A DNA stretch of 11,666 nt, taken from Bacteroidales bacterium GP1 (GTDB lineage: Bacteria; Bacteroidota; Bacteroidia; Bacteroidales; Muribaculaceae). The stretch covers positions 8,372 to 20,037 of the forward strand of contig DAAI01000022.1 in assembly GCA_001701105.1 (NCBI GenBank), written 5' to 3'. A model generated the notes under the pieces. That model searched no databases. It was not told the origin of the DNA and saw only the letters and a program-made list of their open reading frames with translations. Shown piece after piece: positions 1 through 7,513 of the stretch; position 1 is the first letter of the stretch; each line of letters opens with the position of its first letter. Both the position numbers and the translations under genes were made by a program.

Positions 1-402
1 GCCGATGGCGACCTCACATATAACGCCGACCGCCGCACTATCTCTTTGAAAGTAAGAAACACCGGCGACCGCCCCGTGCAAATTGGCTCTCACTTCCACT
101 TCTTTGAAGTGAACAGATATATGGAATTCGACCGAAAGGCGGCTTTCGGCTATCATCTCAACATCCCGGCCACAACCGCCATTCGCTTTGAACCGGGAGA
201 GGAAAAAGAGGTAGAACTCGTAACCTTCGCCGGAAAGCAAAGAATCATCGGCTTCAACGACCTCGTAAACGGCTATTCAGGCCTCGAGGATACGCCTTCC
301 TACTATCCGCGCGAAATCAATGCTTTCCGCCGGATGCAGGAATTCGGATTCAAGAACATAACGCAGGATGAAGCCGACGCTGAATATACTTCCAAATCAT
401 AA
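1..402 (+). CDS. ureB: Urease beta subunit UreB (5' end outside window)
   Basis: This is one of the small structural subunits of the nickel urease that hydrolyses urea to ammonia and carbamate in the cytoplasm. The frame is open from base 1, and the visible 133 residues start inside the protein, probably fewer than about 15 residues after the true start. The TTG at 46 lies inside conserved sequence and is not the start. Family landmarks are NTGDRPVQIGSHFHFFEVN, then FDRKAAFGYHLNIPA, RFEPGEEKEVELV and GFNDLVNGY. After the last block there is a C-terminal tail of about 38 residues (YYPREINAFRRMQEFGFK and onward), making it longer than the roughly 100-residue enterobacterial UreB. ureC starts 23 nt downstream. 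ureA presumably lies just upstream, either separate or fused; the window cannot tell which. Confidence 0.95.
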   Translation, partial: ADGDLTYNADRRTISLKVRNTGDRPVQIGSHFHFFEVNRYMEFDRKAAFGYHLNIPATTAIRFEPGEEKEVELVTFAGKQRIIGFNDLVNGYSGLEDTPSYYPREINAFRRMQEFGFKNITQDEADAEYTSKS

Positions 403-425
403 CCTCCACACAAACTATACCACAA

Positions 426-2144
426 ATGGCAACTATTTCAAGACAAGAATATAACAACTTGTTCGGGCCCACCGTAGGAGATAAAATCCGCCTGGGGAAC
501 ACCGACCTATATGTAGAAATAGAAAAAGACCTCCGCGTCTTGGGTGACGAAATCGTATACGGTGGAGGAAAGACGATACGCGACGGTATGGGCACAGCCA
601 ATACCATTACTTCAAAAGGAGGCTCCGTCGACCTTATCATAACCAATGTGACCATCCTTGACCCCGTACTCGGCGTTGTAAAAGCCGACGTCGGCGTGAA
701 AGACGGTAAGATTGTCGGAATCGGAAAAGGTGGAAACCCAAATATCATGCAGGGTGTCACCCCTACCCTTTGTACCGGCCCTTCAACCGATGCCATATCA
801 GGCGAACATCTGATTCTTACAGCCGCAGGTATCGACGGACATGTACATTTCATCTCTCCCCAGCAGGCTTACAACTGCCTTAGCAATGGTATCACCACGC
901 TTATCGGAGGTGGCATTGGCCCGACCGACGGCTCCAACGGCACTACCATCACATCCGGCCCATGGAACCTCCGCAAGATGCTTGAGGCATCCGAAGGACT
1001 TCCCATCAACATGGGATTCCTCGCCAAAGGAAATTCATCCGTGGCCGAGACGCTCGACGAGCAGATCGTATCCGGCGCCTGCGGATTCAAAATCCATGAG
1101 GACTGGGGCTCGACCCCGGCAGCAATCCGCGCCTGCATGACTTCTGCCGATAAATACGACGTTCAGGTAGCAATCCATACCGATACCCTTAACGAAGGCG
1201 GATATGTGGAAGATTCAATCGCAGCCATCGACGGCCGCACCATCCACACATACCACACCGAGGGTGCCGGCGGCGGTCACGCCCCCGACCTTCTGAAAGT
1301 GGCTTCCATGGCTAATGTCCTTCCATCATCCACCAACCCCACATTGCCTTTCGGTATCAACTCTCAGGCCGAATTATTCGATATGATTATGGTATGCCAT
1401 AATCTTAACCCACTGATTCCCTCCGATGTAGCGTTCGCTGAGAGCCGTGTGCGCCCGGAGACTCAAGCCGCCGAGAATGTATTCCACGACCTGGGTATCA
1501 TCTCCATGGTATCGTCCGACTCGCAGGCCATGGGTCGCGTTGGCGAATCGTTCATGCGTACATTCCAGATGGCTTCATATATGAAGCAGGTACGTGGCAA
1601 ACTCCCCGAGGACAGCGATACCAACGACAACTTCCGTGTGCTCCGCTACCTCGCGCAAATCACCCTCAATCCGGCAATCACTTACGGTATCTCCGATCTG
1701 CTTGGCTCAATCGAGGTGGGCAAGATGGCCGACCTTGTACTCTGGGAGCCCGCTTTCTTCGGAACAAAGCCCAAACTCGTTATCAAGGGTGGTCTGATCA
1801 ACTGGGCGAACATGGGCGACCCCAATGCATCGCTGCCGACACCGCAACCCAAAATCATGCGCCCGATGTTCGGAGCCTTCGGAAAAGCCTTGCCGCGCAC
1901 ATGCGCCCGGTTCGTATCGCAGGCTTCAGTGGAAAACGGCATGGTGGAAAGCATCAAGTCCGACAATATATTCTATCCCGTGCATGGTGTCCGTCAGCTC
2001 TCAAAAGCCGACATGGTCCGCAACACAGCCCTGCCGCATATAGAGGTCGACCCGGAGACATTCAATGTCTATGTCGACGGAGTCCTCGCAACCGTGCCGC
2101 CGGCTAAAGAGCTTCCCTTGTCGCAGCTCTATTGGTTCAGCTGA
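426..2144 (+). CDS. ureC: Urease alpha (catalytic) subunit UreC
   Basis: This is the catalytic subunit carrying the di-nickel centre, 572 residues, close to the usual 567-573. All metal-site residues can be placed by comparison with the Klebsiella enzyme (offset +5): H139 and H141 in GHVHF, the lysine to be carbamylated K222 in GFKIHEDWG, H251 in AIHTDTLNE, H277 in TYHTEGAGGGHAPD, and D365 in SSDSQAMGR. The mobile-flap signature is VCHNLNPLIPSDVAFA, with C324 and the catalytic H325. The residue after H325 is Asn where many ureases have His, a variant the family pattern allows. The ATG at 426 begins MATISRQEYNNLFGPTVGDKIRLGNTDL-like sequence, the normal N-terminus, and has no Shine-Dalgarno before it. 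A perfect hairpin follows the stop. Activity is expected once nickel is loaded by UreDEFG. Confidence 0.99.
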   Translation: MATISRQEYNNLFGPTVGDKIRLGNTDLYVEIEKDLRVLGDEIVYGGGKTIRDGMGTANTITSKGGSVDLIITNVTILDPVLGVVKADVGVKDGKIVGIGKGGNPNIMQGVTPTLCTGPSTDAISGEHLILTAAGIDGHVHFISPQQAYNCLSNGITTLIGGGIGPTDGSNGTTITSGPWNLRKMLEASEGLPINMGFLAKGNSSVAETLDEQIVSGACGFKIHEDWGSTPAAIRACMTSADKYDVQVAIHTDTLNEGGYVEDSIAAIDGRTIHTYHTEGAGGGHAPDLLKVASMANVLPSSTNPTLPFGINSQAELFDMIMVCHNLNPLIPSDVAFAESRVRPETQAAENVFHDLGIISMVSSDSQAMGRVGESFMRTFQMASYMKQVRGKLPEDSDTNDNFRVLRYLAQITLNPAITYGISDLLGSIEVGKMADLVLWEPAFFGTKPKLVIKGGLINWANMGDPNASLPTPQPKIMRPMFGAFGKALPRTCARFVSQASVENGMVESIKSDNIFYPVHGVRQLSKADMVRNTALPHIEVDPETFNVYVDGVLATVPPAKELPLSQLYWFS

Positions 2145-2156
2145 TATATTCATACG

Positions 2157-2206
2157 AAAATTGAAACGGGGCATCCCCCGGGCCATGCCCCGTTTCAACT
2201 TTTATT
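2157..2206 (+). terminator. Intrinsic terminator or attenuator between ureC and ureE
   Basis: A perfect 14-bp inverted repeat (2161-2174 with 2185-2198) encloses a 10-base loop and contains a GGGGC/GCCCC core. It is followed by CTTTTATT. An AAAA run at 2157-2160 could extend the stem by pairing with TTTT at 2200-2203 across one bulged C. It starts 16 nt after the ureC stop and ends about 30 nt before the ureE start. Since ureE-F-G-D have no evident promoter of their own, partial termination here would lower accessory gene expression relative to ureABC. It could also act as an mRNA 3' stabiliser or processing point. The structure is seen directly; the function is inferred. Confidence 0.8.
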
Positions 2207-2236
2207 CTATCTTCACCAAGCATTAATCCTTCATCT

Positions 2237-2791
2237 ATGGAAGTCATTACCGAAATTATCGGCAACATCCATCAGCCCGAATGGGCAGAACGCCTTAAAG
2301 GGCTGCACATAGAAAATTTATTCCTCGATCAATGGACTGCCCAGAAAAGCCGCTTCCTTGTCACAAGCGACCATGGACATGAATTTCCAATCGCCCTCCG
2401 ACGCGGCTCTCGCGTTGTCGACGGCGATATTGTTTTCCTCGACGAGAAAGCCGGAAATGTGGCCATTATCCGTCTCGACCTTAGCAATGTCCTTGTTATC
2501 GATCTGAACGGACTTACCGGACGCGACCCACAGGAAATAATAAGAATTTCTGTTGAACTCGGCCACGCTCTCGGCAACCAGCATTGGCCTGCAGTAGTGA
2601 AAGGAACGAAGGTATATGTGCCCCTTACCGTTGATAAAAAAGTGATGCTGAGCGTAATGGAAACCCACAACATCGATGGCATCAGTTACGAGTTTCAACC
2701 CGGCACGGATGTAATCCCTTACCTTGCTCCTCATGAAATACGCCGGCTTTTCGGCGGAGCTTCGCACGAAAGTCATTCTCACGTCCATTGA
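2237..2791 (+). CDS. ureE: Urease accessory protein UreE (nickel metallochaperone)
   Basis: UreE is a homodimeric nickel carrier that passes Ni(II) to the UreG/UreF/UreD complex on apo-urease. The protein has 184 residues, slightly longer than the typical 150-170. The N-terminal peptide-binding domain is about residues 1-80 (with SRFLVTSDHGHEFPIAL and a GSRVVDGDIVF segment). The metal-binding domain follows and contains GHALGNQHWPAV, where H110 corresponds to the essential dimer-interface nickel ligand and H116 to a second histidine. The C-terminus is modestly histidine-rich, with H177, H180, H182 and H184 in the last eight residues, a short version of the nickel-storing tails of Klebsiella-type UreE. 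The ATG at 2237 follows the hairpin, with no Shine-Dalgarno. The stop is separated from the likely ureF ATG by only two bases, which suggests translational coupling. Confidence 0.97.
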   Translation: MEVITEIIGNIHQPEWAERLKGLHIENLFLDQWTAQKSRFLVTSDHGHEFPIALRRGSRVVDGDIVFLDEKAGNVAIIRLDLSNVLVIDLNGLTGRDPQEIIRISVELGHALGNQHWPAVVKGTKVYVPLTVDKKVMLSVMETHNIDGISYEFQPGTDVIPYLAPHEIRRLFGGASHESHSHVH

Positions 2792-2793
2792 TA

Positions 2794-3486
2794 ATGATGT
2801 CCCTGATGAAAAAAATGCACCTTCTCCAGATGACAGACTCCACTTTTCCGGTGGGCACGTTCTCATTTTCCAACGGTCTGGAGACTGCATCTCATATGGG
2901 CATTGTCCGGGATGCACAAACGCTGGAGCAATACACTCGGTCGGTAGCCCGTCAAGGGGCATTCTCCGATGGCGTGGCTGCTCTCATTGCATTCCGGGCG
3001 GCCAATGCCGCGTCAATGGACCGCATCATGGAGATCGATACCGGCCTGATGCTTTTCAAGATGAACGATGAGGCAAGAATGATGCTTCAGCGAATGGGTA
3101 AAAAATTGGCCGAATTATCTGCAAGCCTTTTCCCGGAATCGACTATCATCAATCAATGGCTTAATGAGATCAATGCCGGACAATCGCCGGGAACATATCC
3201 CGTGGCGCAAGGGCTTGCCTTCGCTGCCGCCGGCCTTGACGAGGAGGATTTATTTGCCTCCCATCAATATGGAGTAATCAACATGGTGCTTAGCGCGGCA
3301 TTGCGCTGCGTGCGCGTATCGCATTACGACACTCAATTGATTCTCCAGCGACTTTGTCAGGAATCAGATGCGCTATATCAGGAAGCCAGAAATATGACAT
3401 TCGACGATATGAACGCATTCGTTCCGGAAATGGACATCTTCGCTTCCCTCCATGAAAAGGGGAATATGCGGATGTTCATGAATTAA
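2794..3486 (+). CDS. ureF: Urease accessory protein UreF
   Basis: UreF is a helical accessory protein that bridges UreD and UreG in the urease activation complex and gates UreG GTP hydrolysis. I start it at the ATG at 2794 (230 residues). The frame stays open to a TTG at 2788 that overlaps the ureE stop, and ATGs at 2797, 2806 and 2815 are also possible. The signature N-terminal block LLQMTDSTFPVGTFSFSNGLE (about residues 10-30) and the YPVAQGLAFAAAGL segment (135-148) are typical, and the length is normal for the family. The C-terminal end GNMRMFMN resembles the conserved R-L/M-F ending of UreF, which contacts UreD/UreG. It lies between ureE and ureG, as in most urease operons. Confidence 0.95.
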   Translation: MMSLMKKMHLLQMTDSTFPVGTFSFSNGLETASHMGIVRDAQTLEQYTRSVARQGAFSDGVAALIAFRAANAASMDRIMEIDTGLMLFKMNDEARMMLQRMGKKLAELSASLFPESTIINQWLNEINAGQSPGTYPVAQGLAFAAAGLDEEDLFASHQYGVINMVLSAALRCVRVSHYDTQLILQRLCQESDALYQEARNMTFDDMNAFVPEMDIFASLHEKGNMRMFMN

Positions 3487-3511
3487 CATTTATCAATACC
3501 GCAATCATATA

Positions 3512-4129
3512 ATGTCAACTTGCAGAATAGGCATAGGAGGCCCGGTAGGCTCGGGCAAGACTGCCATTATCGAAGCCATAACCCCGCGCCTGCTCGAGCG
3601 CGGAATGAAAGTGCTGATCATTACCAACGACATCGTCACAACTGAAGATGCCAAACATGTACGCAAAACGCTAAAAGGAATCCTGCTGGAAGAGATGATT
3701 ATGGGAGTGGAAACCGGAGCCTGCCCGCATACGGCCGTGCGTGAAGACCCTTCCATGAATATCGCTGCTGTCGAAGAGATGGAGGCTAAATTCCCGGATG
3801 CCGACATCGTGCTTATCGAGAGCGGAGGCGACAATCTTACCCTCACTTTCTCACCGGCACTCGTAGATTTCTTCATCTATGTCATAGACGTGGCAGCCGG
3901 CGACAAAATCCCTCGTAAGGACGGACCGGGAATCTCCCAAAGCGATATCCTGGTGATAAATAAGACCGATCTTGCCCCTTATGTGAATGCATCGCTCGAG
4001 GTGATGCGTCACGACAGCGAGCTTATGCGTCCAGGAAAACCATTCGTCTTTACCAACGCCATGACCGGAGAAGGGATCGGTGAATTGGTCGACCTCATCT
4101 TCAAGATGGCCCTTTTTGATAAACAGTGA
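3512..4129 (+). CDS. ureG: Urease accessory GTPase UreG
   Basis: UreG is a SIMIBI-class GTPase that couples GTP hydrolysis to delivery of nickel into the urease active site. The protein has 205 residues, the usual size. Motifs in order are the P-loop GGPVGSGKT (residues 9-17), the metal-binding Cys-Pro-His at 71-73 within VETGACPHTAVREDPSMN, the ESGGDNL switch-type motif (103-109), and the guanine-specificity motif NKTD (150-153). No histidine-rich N-terminal extension is present, unlike plant or mycobacterial UreG, so nickel storage would rest with UreE. The ATG at 3512 lies 25 nt after ureF with no clear Shine-Dalgarno. ureD begins four bases after the stop. Confidence 0.98.
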   Translation: MSTCRIGIGGPVGSGKTAIIEAITPRLLERGMKVLIITNDIVTTEDAKHVRKTLKGILLEEMIMGVETGACPHTAVREDPSMNIAAVEEMEAKFPDADIVLIESGGDNLTLTFSPALVDFFIYVIDVAAGDKIPRKDGPGISQSDILVINKTDLAPYVNASLEVMRHDSELMRPGKPFVFTNAMTGEGIGELVDLIFKMALFDKQ

Positions 4130-4133
4130 CCGG

Positions 4134-5090
4134 ATGGCTTTCCCAGAAACATACGAGTATACCGATGTGGAGATCGTGAGCTTCGATAAAGCCCGCGAGA
4201 TGCAGCCATATCTCACAACTCCCCGGGCGATGTATGTCGGAGCGCCGGGGAAACACGGATATCTACGCCTCGGCTTTGAGCTGAACGCCGAGGGAAAATC
4301 TATCCTGCGCGACCTTGACCGACGAGTGCCGCTGATTGTCCAACAAGAGCTCTATTTCGATGAGGAACTCCCGGAGATGCCGTGTGTGTATATATTATCG
4401 TCCGGGGGGCCGAACATCGATGGCGACCGCTATCGGCAGATATTCACCCTCAAGAAAGATGCCATGGCGTTCATCTCTACCGGCGCCGCAACAAAGCTGG
4501 CAAAAATGAACGACAACTATTCAGGGCTGAGGCAGACCATCGAACTCGCCGAGGGCGCATACCTTGAATATCTTCCCGAACCTATCATACCATGCGCCCA
4601 TACCCGCTTCATCAGCGATACCACTATGACCGTTGATGCCACAGCAACGGCTTTCTATTCGGAAATATTCATGGGCGGTCGTAAATATTTCGGTAATGGC
4701 GAGTTATTTGAATACGACATTCTTTCCGTCTGCACACACGGCGAACGCCCCGATGGCCGGCAACTTTTCAGGGAAAAATTCATTATCGATCCAAAGAATT
4801 CCCCGGTACGCGACATCGGCGTGATGCATGGATTTGACGTCTTTGCCAACGTATTGGTAATGACACCCGAAGAAAATATTAAACCAATTTATGACTCCAC
4901 CGAGGCCTTTTATGATTCCGACGCCCGTCTGGCGGCAGGCATAACACATCTACCTAACGGAGCCGGCCTACTCTATAAAGTACTCGGAATGGAGCCAGGG
5001 CCCGTAAAACGCATTGTCCGCGAATTTTGCTCCAAAGTAAGGATGCAGGTGAAAGGAAAACCGATCCCTCCGGAATTCCCCTGGCGTTAA
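4134..5090 (+). CDS. ureD: Urease accessory protein UreD (UreH)
   Basis: UreD is the scaffold that binds apo-urease directly and carries a tunnel for nickel from UreG to the active site. The frame is open back into ureG, but the ATG at 4134, four bases after the ureG stop, is the sensible start and gives 318 residues, somewhat longer than the common 270-290. Recognisable blocks are SSGGPNIDGDRYRQIF (89-104), AFISTGAATKLAKM (112-125), AYLEYLPEPIIPCAHTRF (142-159, the best-conserved UreD motif), and the GGRKYFGNGELFEYD stretch (181-195). The last position, after all other accessory genes, is common in Bacteroidetes clusters. The alternative name ureH is used for the same protein in some species. 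It is not the nickel permease that is also called UreH. Confidence 0.95.
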   Translation: MAFPETYEYTDVEIVSFDKAREMQPYLTTPRAMYVGAPGKHGYLRLGFELNAEGKSILRDLDRRVPLIVQQELYFDEELPEMPCVYILSSGGPNIDGDRYRQIFTLKKDAMAFISTGAATKLAKMNDNYSGLRQTIELAEGAYLEYLPEPIIPCAHTRFISDTTMTVDATATAFYSEIFMGGRKYFGNGELFEYDILSVCTHGERPDGRQLFREKFIIDPKNSPVRDIGVMHGFDVFANVLVMTPEENIKPIYDSTEAFYDSDARLAAGITHLPNGAGLLYKVLGMEPGPVKRIVREFCSKVRMQVKGKPIPPEFPWR

Positions 5091-5113
5091 TATTTTTAAT
5101 AGAACTTCTAAAA

Positions 5114-6133
5114 ATGAAAAATTCAAAGATTTTGAAACCCATCACAGCCACTCTCGATGGTGCGGGTCAGGTAATGTTCCAACAGAGCCCTTGGACCGGC
5201 TTACTGTTTATCGCCGGAATTTTCTGGGGTGCTTATGAAACGCATACTCCGGCAGTGGCTTGGGGCGCGGTTGTGGGTCTGATTGCTTCTACTCTGGCAG
5301 GCTACATCACGGAGCGAGGCTCAGCCGCCGGCAGTCAGGGACTCTGGGGCTTCAACGGAATCCTTGTCGGGTGTGCCTTCCCCACTTTCCTCTCCGACAC
5401 TCCGCTCATGTGGGCAGCCTTGATTTTCTGCGCTATGCTAACGACGTGGGTGCGCACAGGAATGAACAATCTCATGGCGCCTTTCAAAATCAATTCGCTG
5501 ACATTCCCTTTTGTCCTGATGACATGGATTTTCCTTTTTTCCTCAAGGATCCTCACCGGAATCGAGCCCGCCGGTCTTTCAGTGCCTGAATTGACAGAAC
5601 ATATGTCGGCAGGGATTAACACATCTTTTGGATCTATCGTAATATATTGGCTTAAAGGGGTTGCGCAAGTATTTCTGATTAATTCGTGGGTTACGGGCAT
5701 TTTCTTCCTCGTCGCGCTTGCTGTTTGCAGCCGCTGGGCTGCGCTATGGGCTGCCGTTGGTTCTGCTGTCTCTCTTGCCCTGGCATTCTTATTCAAGGCT
5801 GACCCCACCGATATTGCCAACGGCTTATTCGGCTTCAGCCCGGTGCTTACCGCCATTGCCCTCGGATGCACGTTCTATACACCCAACATCCGTTCCGCCC
5901 TATGGACACTAACAGGCGTAATAGCCACTTTCTTCGTGCAAGCCGGAATGGACGTTTTCTTCATGCCATTCGGACTGCCTACTTTGACAGGACCTTTCTG
6001 TATCACCACATGGCTCTTCCTTCTTCCTCTCTATAAGATGCACAGCATCGATACCACCCATCCGGAATGGGATTCAGAATGGGATAAATTTGTGAATCGC
6101 CTGAGAACCAAAGACATCGACAATAATAAATAA
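5114..6133 (+). CDS. Urea channel/transporter, SLC14 (UT) family
   Basis: This is a predicted inner-membrane urea channel of the UT/SLC14 family (bacterial examples Yut and dvUT), letting urea move down its gradient to cytoplasmic urease. The ATG at 5114 gives 339 residues; an earlier in-frame ATG at 5027 lies inside ureD and is rejected. The internal two-fold repeat expected of UT is visible. Each half has a Q-x-x-F-type opening (FQQSPWTGLLFIAG near 23-36; AQVFLINSWVTGIFFL near 184-199), a GFNGILVG or GLFGFSPVL segment, and the signature LP-x-x-T-x-P-F. The second copy is exact (LPTLTGPF, 288-295); the first is INSLTFPF (126-133). The rest is mostly hydrophobic, and the soluble C-terminal tail is acidic and Asn-rich. 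It sits 23 nt after ureD, so it is part of the urease operon and takes the place of UreI-type channels. Confidence 0.95.
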   Translation: MKNSKILKPITATLDGAGQVMFQQSPWTGLLFIAGIFWGAYETHTPAVAWGAVVGLIASTLAGYITERGSAAGSQGLWGFNGILVGCAFPTFLSDTPLMWAALIFCAMLTTWVRTGMNNLMAPFKINSLTFPFVLMTWIFLFSSRILTGIEPAGLSVPELTEHMSAGINTSFGSIVIYWLKGVAQVFLINSWVTGIFFLVALAVCSRWAALWAAVGSAVSLALAFLFKADPTDIANGLFGFSPVLTAIALGCTFYTPNIRSALWTLTGVIATFFVQAGMDVFFMPFGLPTLTGPFCITTWLFLLPLYKMHSIDTTHPEWDSEWDKFVNRLRTKDIDNNK

Positions 6134-6141
6134 GCCCTCCC

Positions 6142-7512
6142 ATGCCCGTCTCAGTAAAGACTTCAGCCACCGTCGATATGTCGACTATGCCCTTGGGCAT
6201 ACGCCAGATTTATATCATGCTCGTAGCCTCCTTAGGCCAGTTTATCGGTCAAGGCTTGGCCACTCTTACGGGCATCGTGATCCCCCTGATGCAATTGTCG
6301 CTGCATCCGGAACTCCCGGCTGCCATACAAGGATTAATGGGATGTATATCTCTGATCGGCATTATGATAGGGACAGTAGTGTTCGGACGTCTAAGCGACC
6401 GGTATGGCTATCTTTTCTTCTTCCGTCTTTGCCCCCTGATAATTCTCGCAACCTCCCTCCTGGCAGTATTTGTCCATGCCGTGCCTGTGATTCTCGTATC
6501 CCTGTTTCTAATGGGATTCGCGATCGGTGGAGAATATAGTCTCGACCCCGATTATATTTCCGAACTAATGCCCGTGAAATGGCGCACATTCATGGTAGGA
6601 CTCGCCAAGGCTCTTGCCTCGGCAGGGAGTGCGGTGGTGGCCCTGATATGCTATTTGATCATTACCAAATCCGGAAAACCGGAAGTATGGCCCGACCTTT
6701 TCCTTATTACGGCAGTGATAGCAGGATTGATGTTCTTATTCCGCCTTCGATTCGCACAGAGTCCGCAATGGCTGATGAGCCGTGGGCGCACGGCGCAAGC
6801 CGAGGCTGCCGTAGAGAAATTCCTCGGCCCGAATGTGCGGATGGATGTCGTGCAGGCCACTACTCATGCACCCGTGAAACAAAGTATGGGAGAATTTATC
6901 AAGACCAATATCCGGAAGATTATTCTTACCGGAGTACCATGGGCCTGCGAAGGTCTCGGCGTTTATGGAATTGGCATATTCCTCCCGGTCCTTCTGATGA
7001 GCTTCAATATCGACAGCCTCCTCGCATCTGCTCCGGCAATTGATCATGTCACTCATTCCGTGGGACTGACTTTCGTACTATGCCTTGTGATGATGGTAGG
7101 CTTTGCAGCCGGCTTGTTGATGATGAAACGCTTCAATCATATCAGAATGCAGATTGTCGGATTCTGGGGTAGTGCGGCCGGACTCGGCCTTCTGATGGCA
7201 GCCTACTTATGTCATTGGCCTTCATGGATTGCGATTGCCGGATTCGTGGTGTTTGAGTTATTCCTCAATGCCGGCCCTCATCTTATTACGTTTATCCTCC
7301 CCAGTCAGACATTTTCCGTAGAAGAACGTGGCACAGGCACAGGCATCGCCGCCGGTATCGGCAAGACGGGGGCTGTGGCAGGGGCATTCATAATTCCCGT
7401 ACTCCTAAGAGAGGGGGGACCAACTACAGTACTGATCGTTTCAATAGCAGTAATGGTGGCAGGTGCCTTGATCACAGCATTCTCTTCACGGAAAGCCAAG
7501 GCGGCACCTTGA
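6142..7512 (+). CDS. MFS transporter, sugar-porter/phosphate-symporter-like, substrate unknown
   Basis: This is a predicted 12-helix major facilitator permease of 456 residues. The loop 2-3 motif is GRLSDRYGY (82-90). An IGGEYSLDPDYISELMP stretch (128-144) resembles the G-x-G-G-E region of metabolite:proton symporters, and QSPQWL (206-211) matches the [ED]SP-x-WL motif at the end of the N-half. A C-half block, GPHLITFILPSQTF then ERGTGTGIAAGIGKTGAVAGAF (378-415), resembles the Pho84-type phosphate and related symporters. The central cytoplasmic loop spans about 212-255. The ATG at 6142 is 8 nt after the urea channel stop; an internal ATG at 6178 is possible. Its place at the end of the urease operon suggests import of another nitrogen compound, a cofactor or a counter-solute, but the sequence does not identify one. 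It is not a NiCoT, HupE/UreJ or UreI protein. Confidence 0.88.
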   Translation: MPVSVKTSATVDMSTMPLGIRQIYIMLVASLGQFIGQGLATLTGIVIPLMQLSLHPELPAAIQGLMGCISLIGIMIGTVVFGRLSDRYGYLFFFRLCPLIILATSLLAVFVHAVPVILVSLFLMGFAIGGEYSLDPDYISELMPVKWRTFMVGLAKALASAGSAVVALICYLIITKSGKPEVWPDLFLITAVIAGLMFLFRLRFAQSPQWLMSRGRTAQAEAAVEKFLGPNVRMDVVQATTHAPVKQSMGEFIKTNIRKIILTGVPWACEGLGVYGIGIFLPVLLMSFNIDSLLASAPAIDHVTHSVGLTFVLCLVMMVGFAAGLLMMKRFNHIRMQIVGFWGSAAGLGLLMAAYLCHWPSWIAIAGFVVFELFLNAGPHLITFILPSQTFSVEERGTGTGIAAGIGKTGAVAGAFIIPVLLREGGPTTVLIVSIAVMVAGALITAFSSRKAKAAP

Positions 7513-7513
7513 A

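Noticed and set aside
46..402. UreB as a complete 118-residue protein starting at TTG 46
   Set aside because: The frame is open to base 1 and the upstream residues (ADGDLTYNADRRTISL) match conserved UreB sequence, so the gene continues beyond the window edge.
350..853. 167-codon minus-strand open frame opposite ureB/ureC
   Set aside because: It lies antisense to well-conserved urease sequence and has no recognisable motif, so it is a shadow of the codon pattern on the other strand.
2318..2962. 214-codon minus-strand open frame opposite ureE/ureF
   Set aside because: It spans the junction of two clear genes on the other strand, and its translation has no family features.
5027..5113. Longer urea channel start inside ureD
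   Set aside because: It would add 29 residues overlapping ureD with no match to UT N-termini. The ATG at 5114 just after ureD fits better.
7497..7511. Small inverted repeat CAAGG-CGGCA-CCTTG at the end of the MFS gene, as a terminator
   Set aside because: It has only five base pairs and no following T-run, which is too weak to call.
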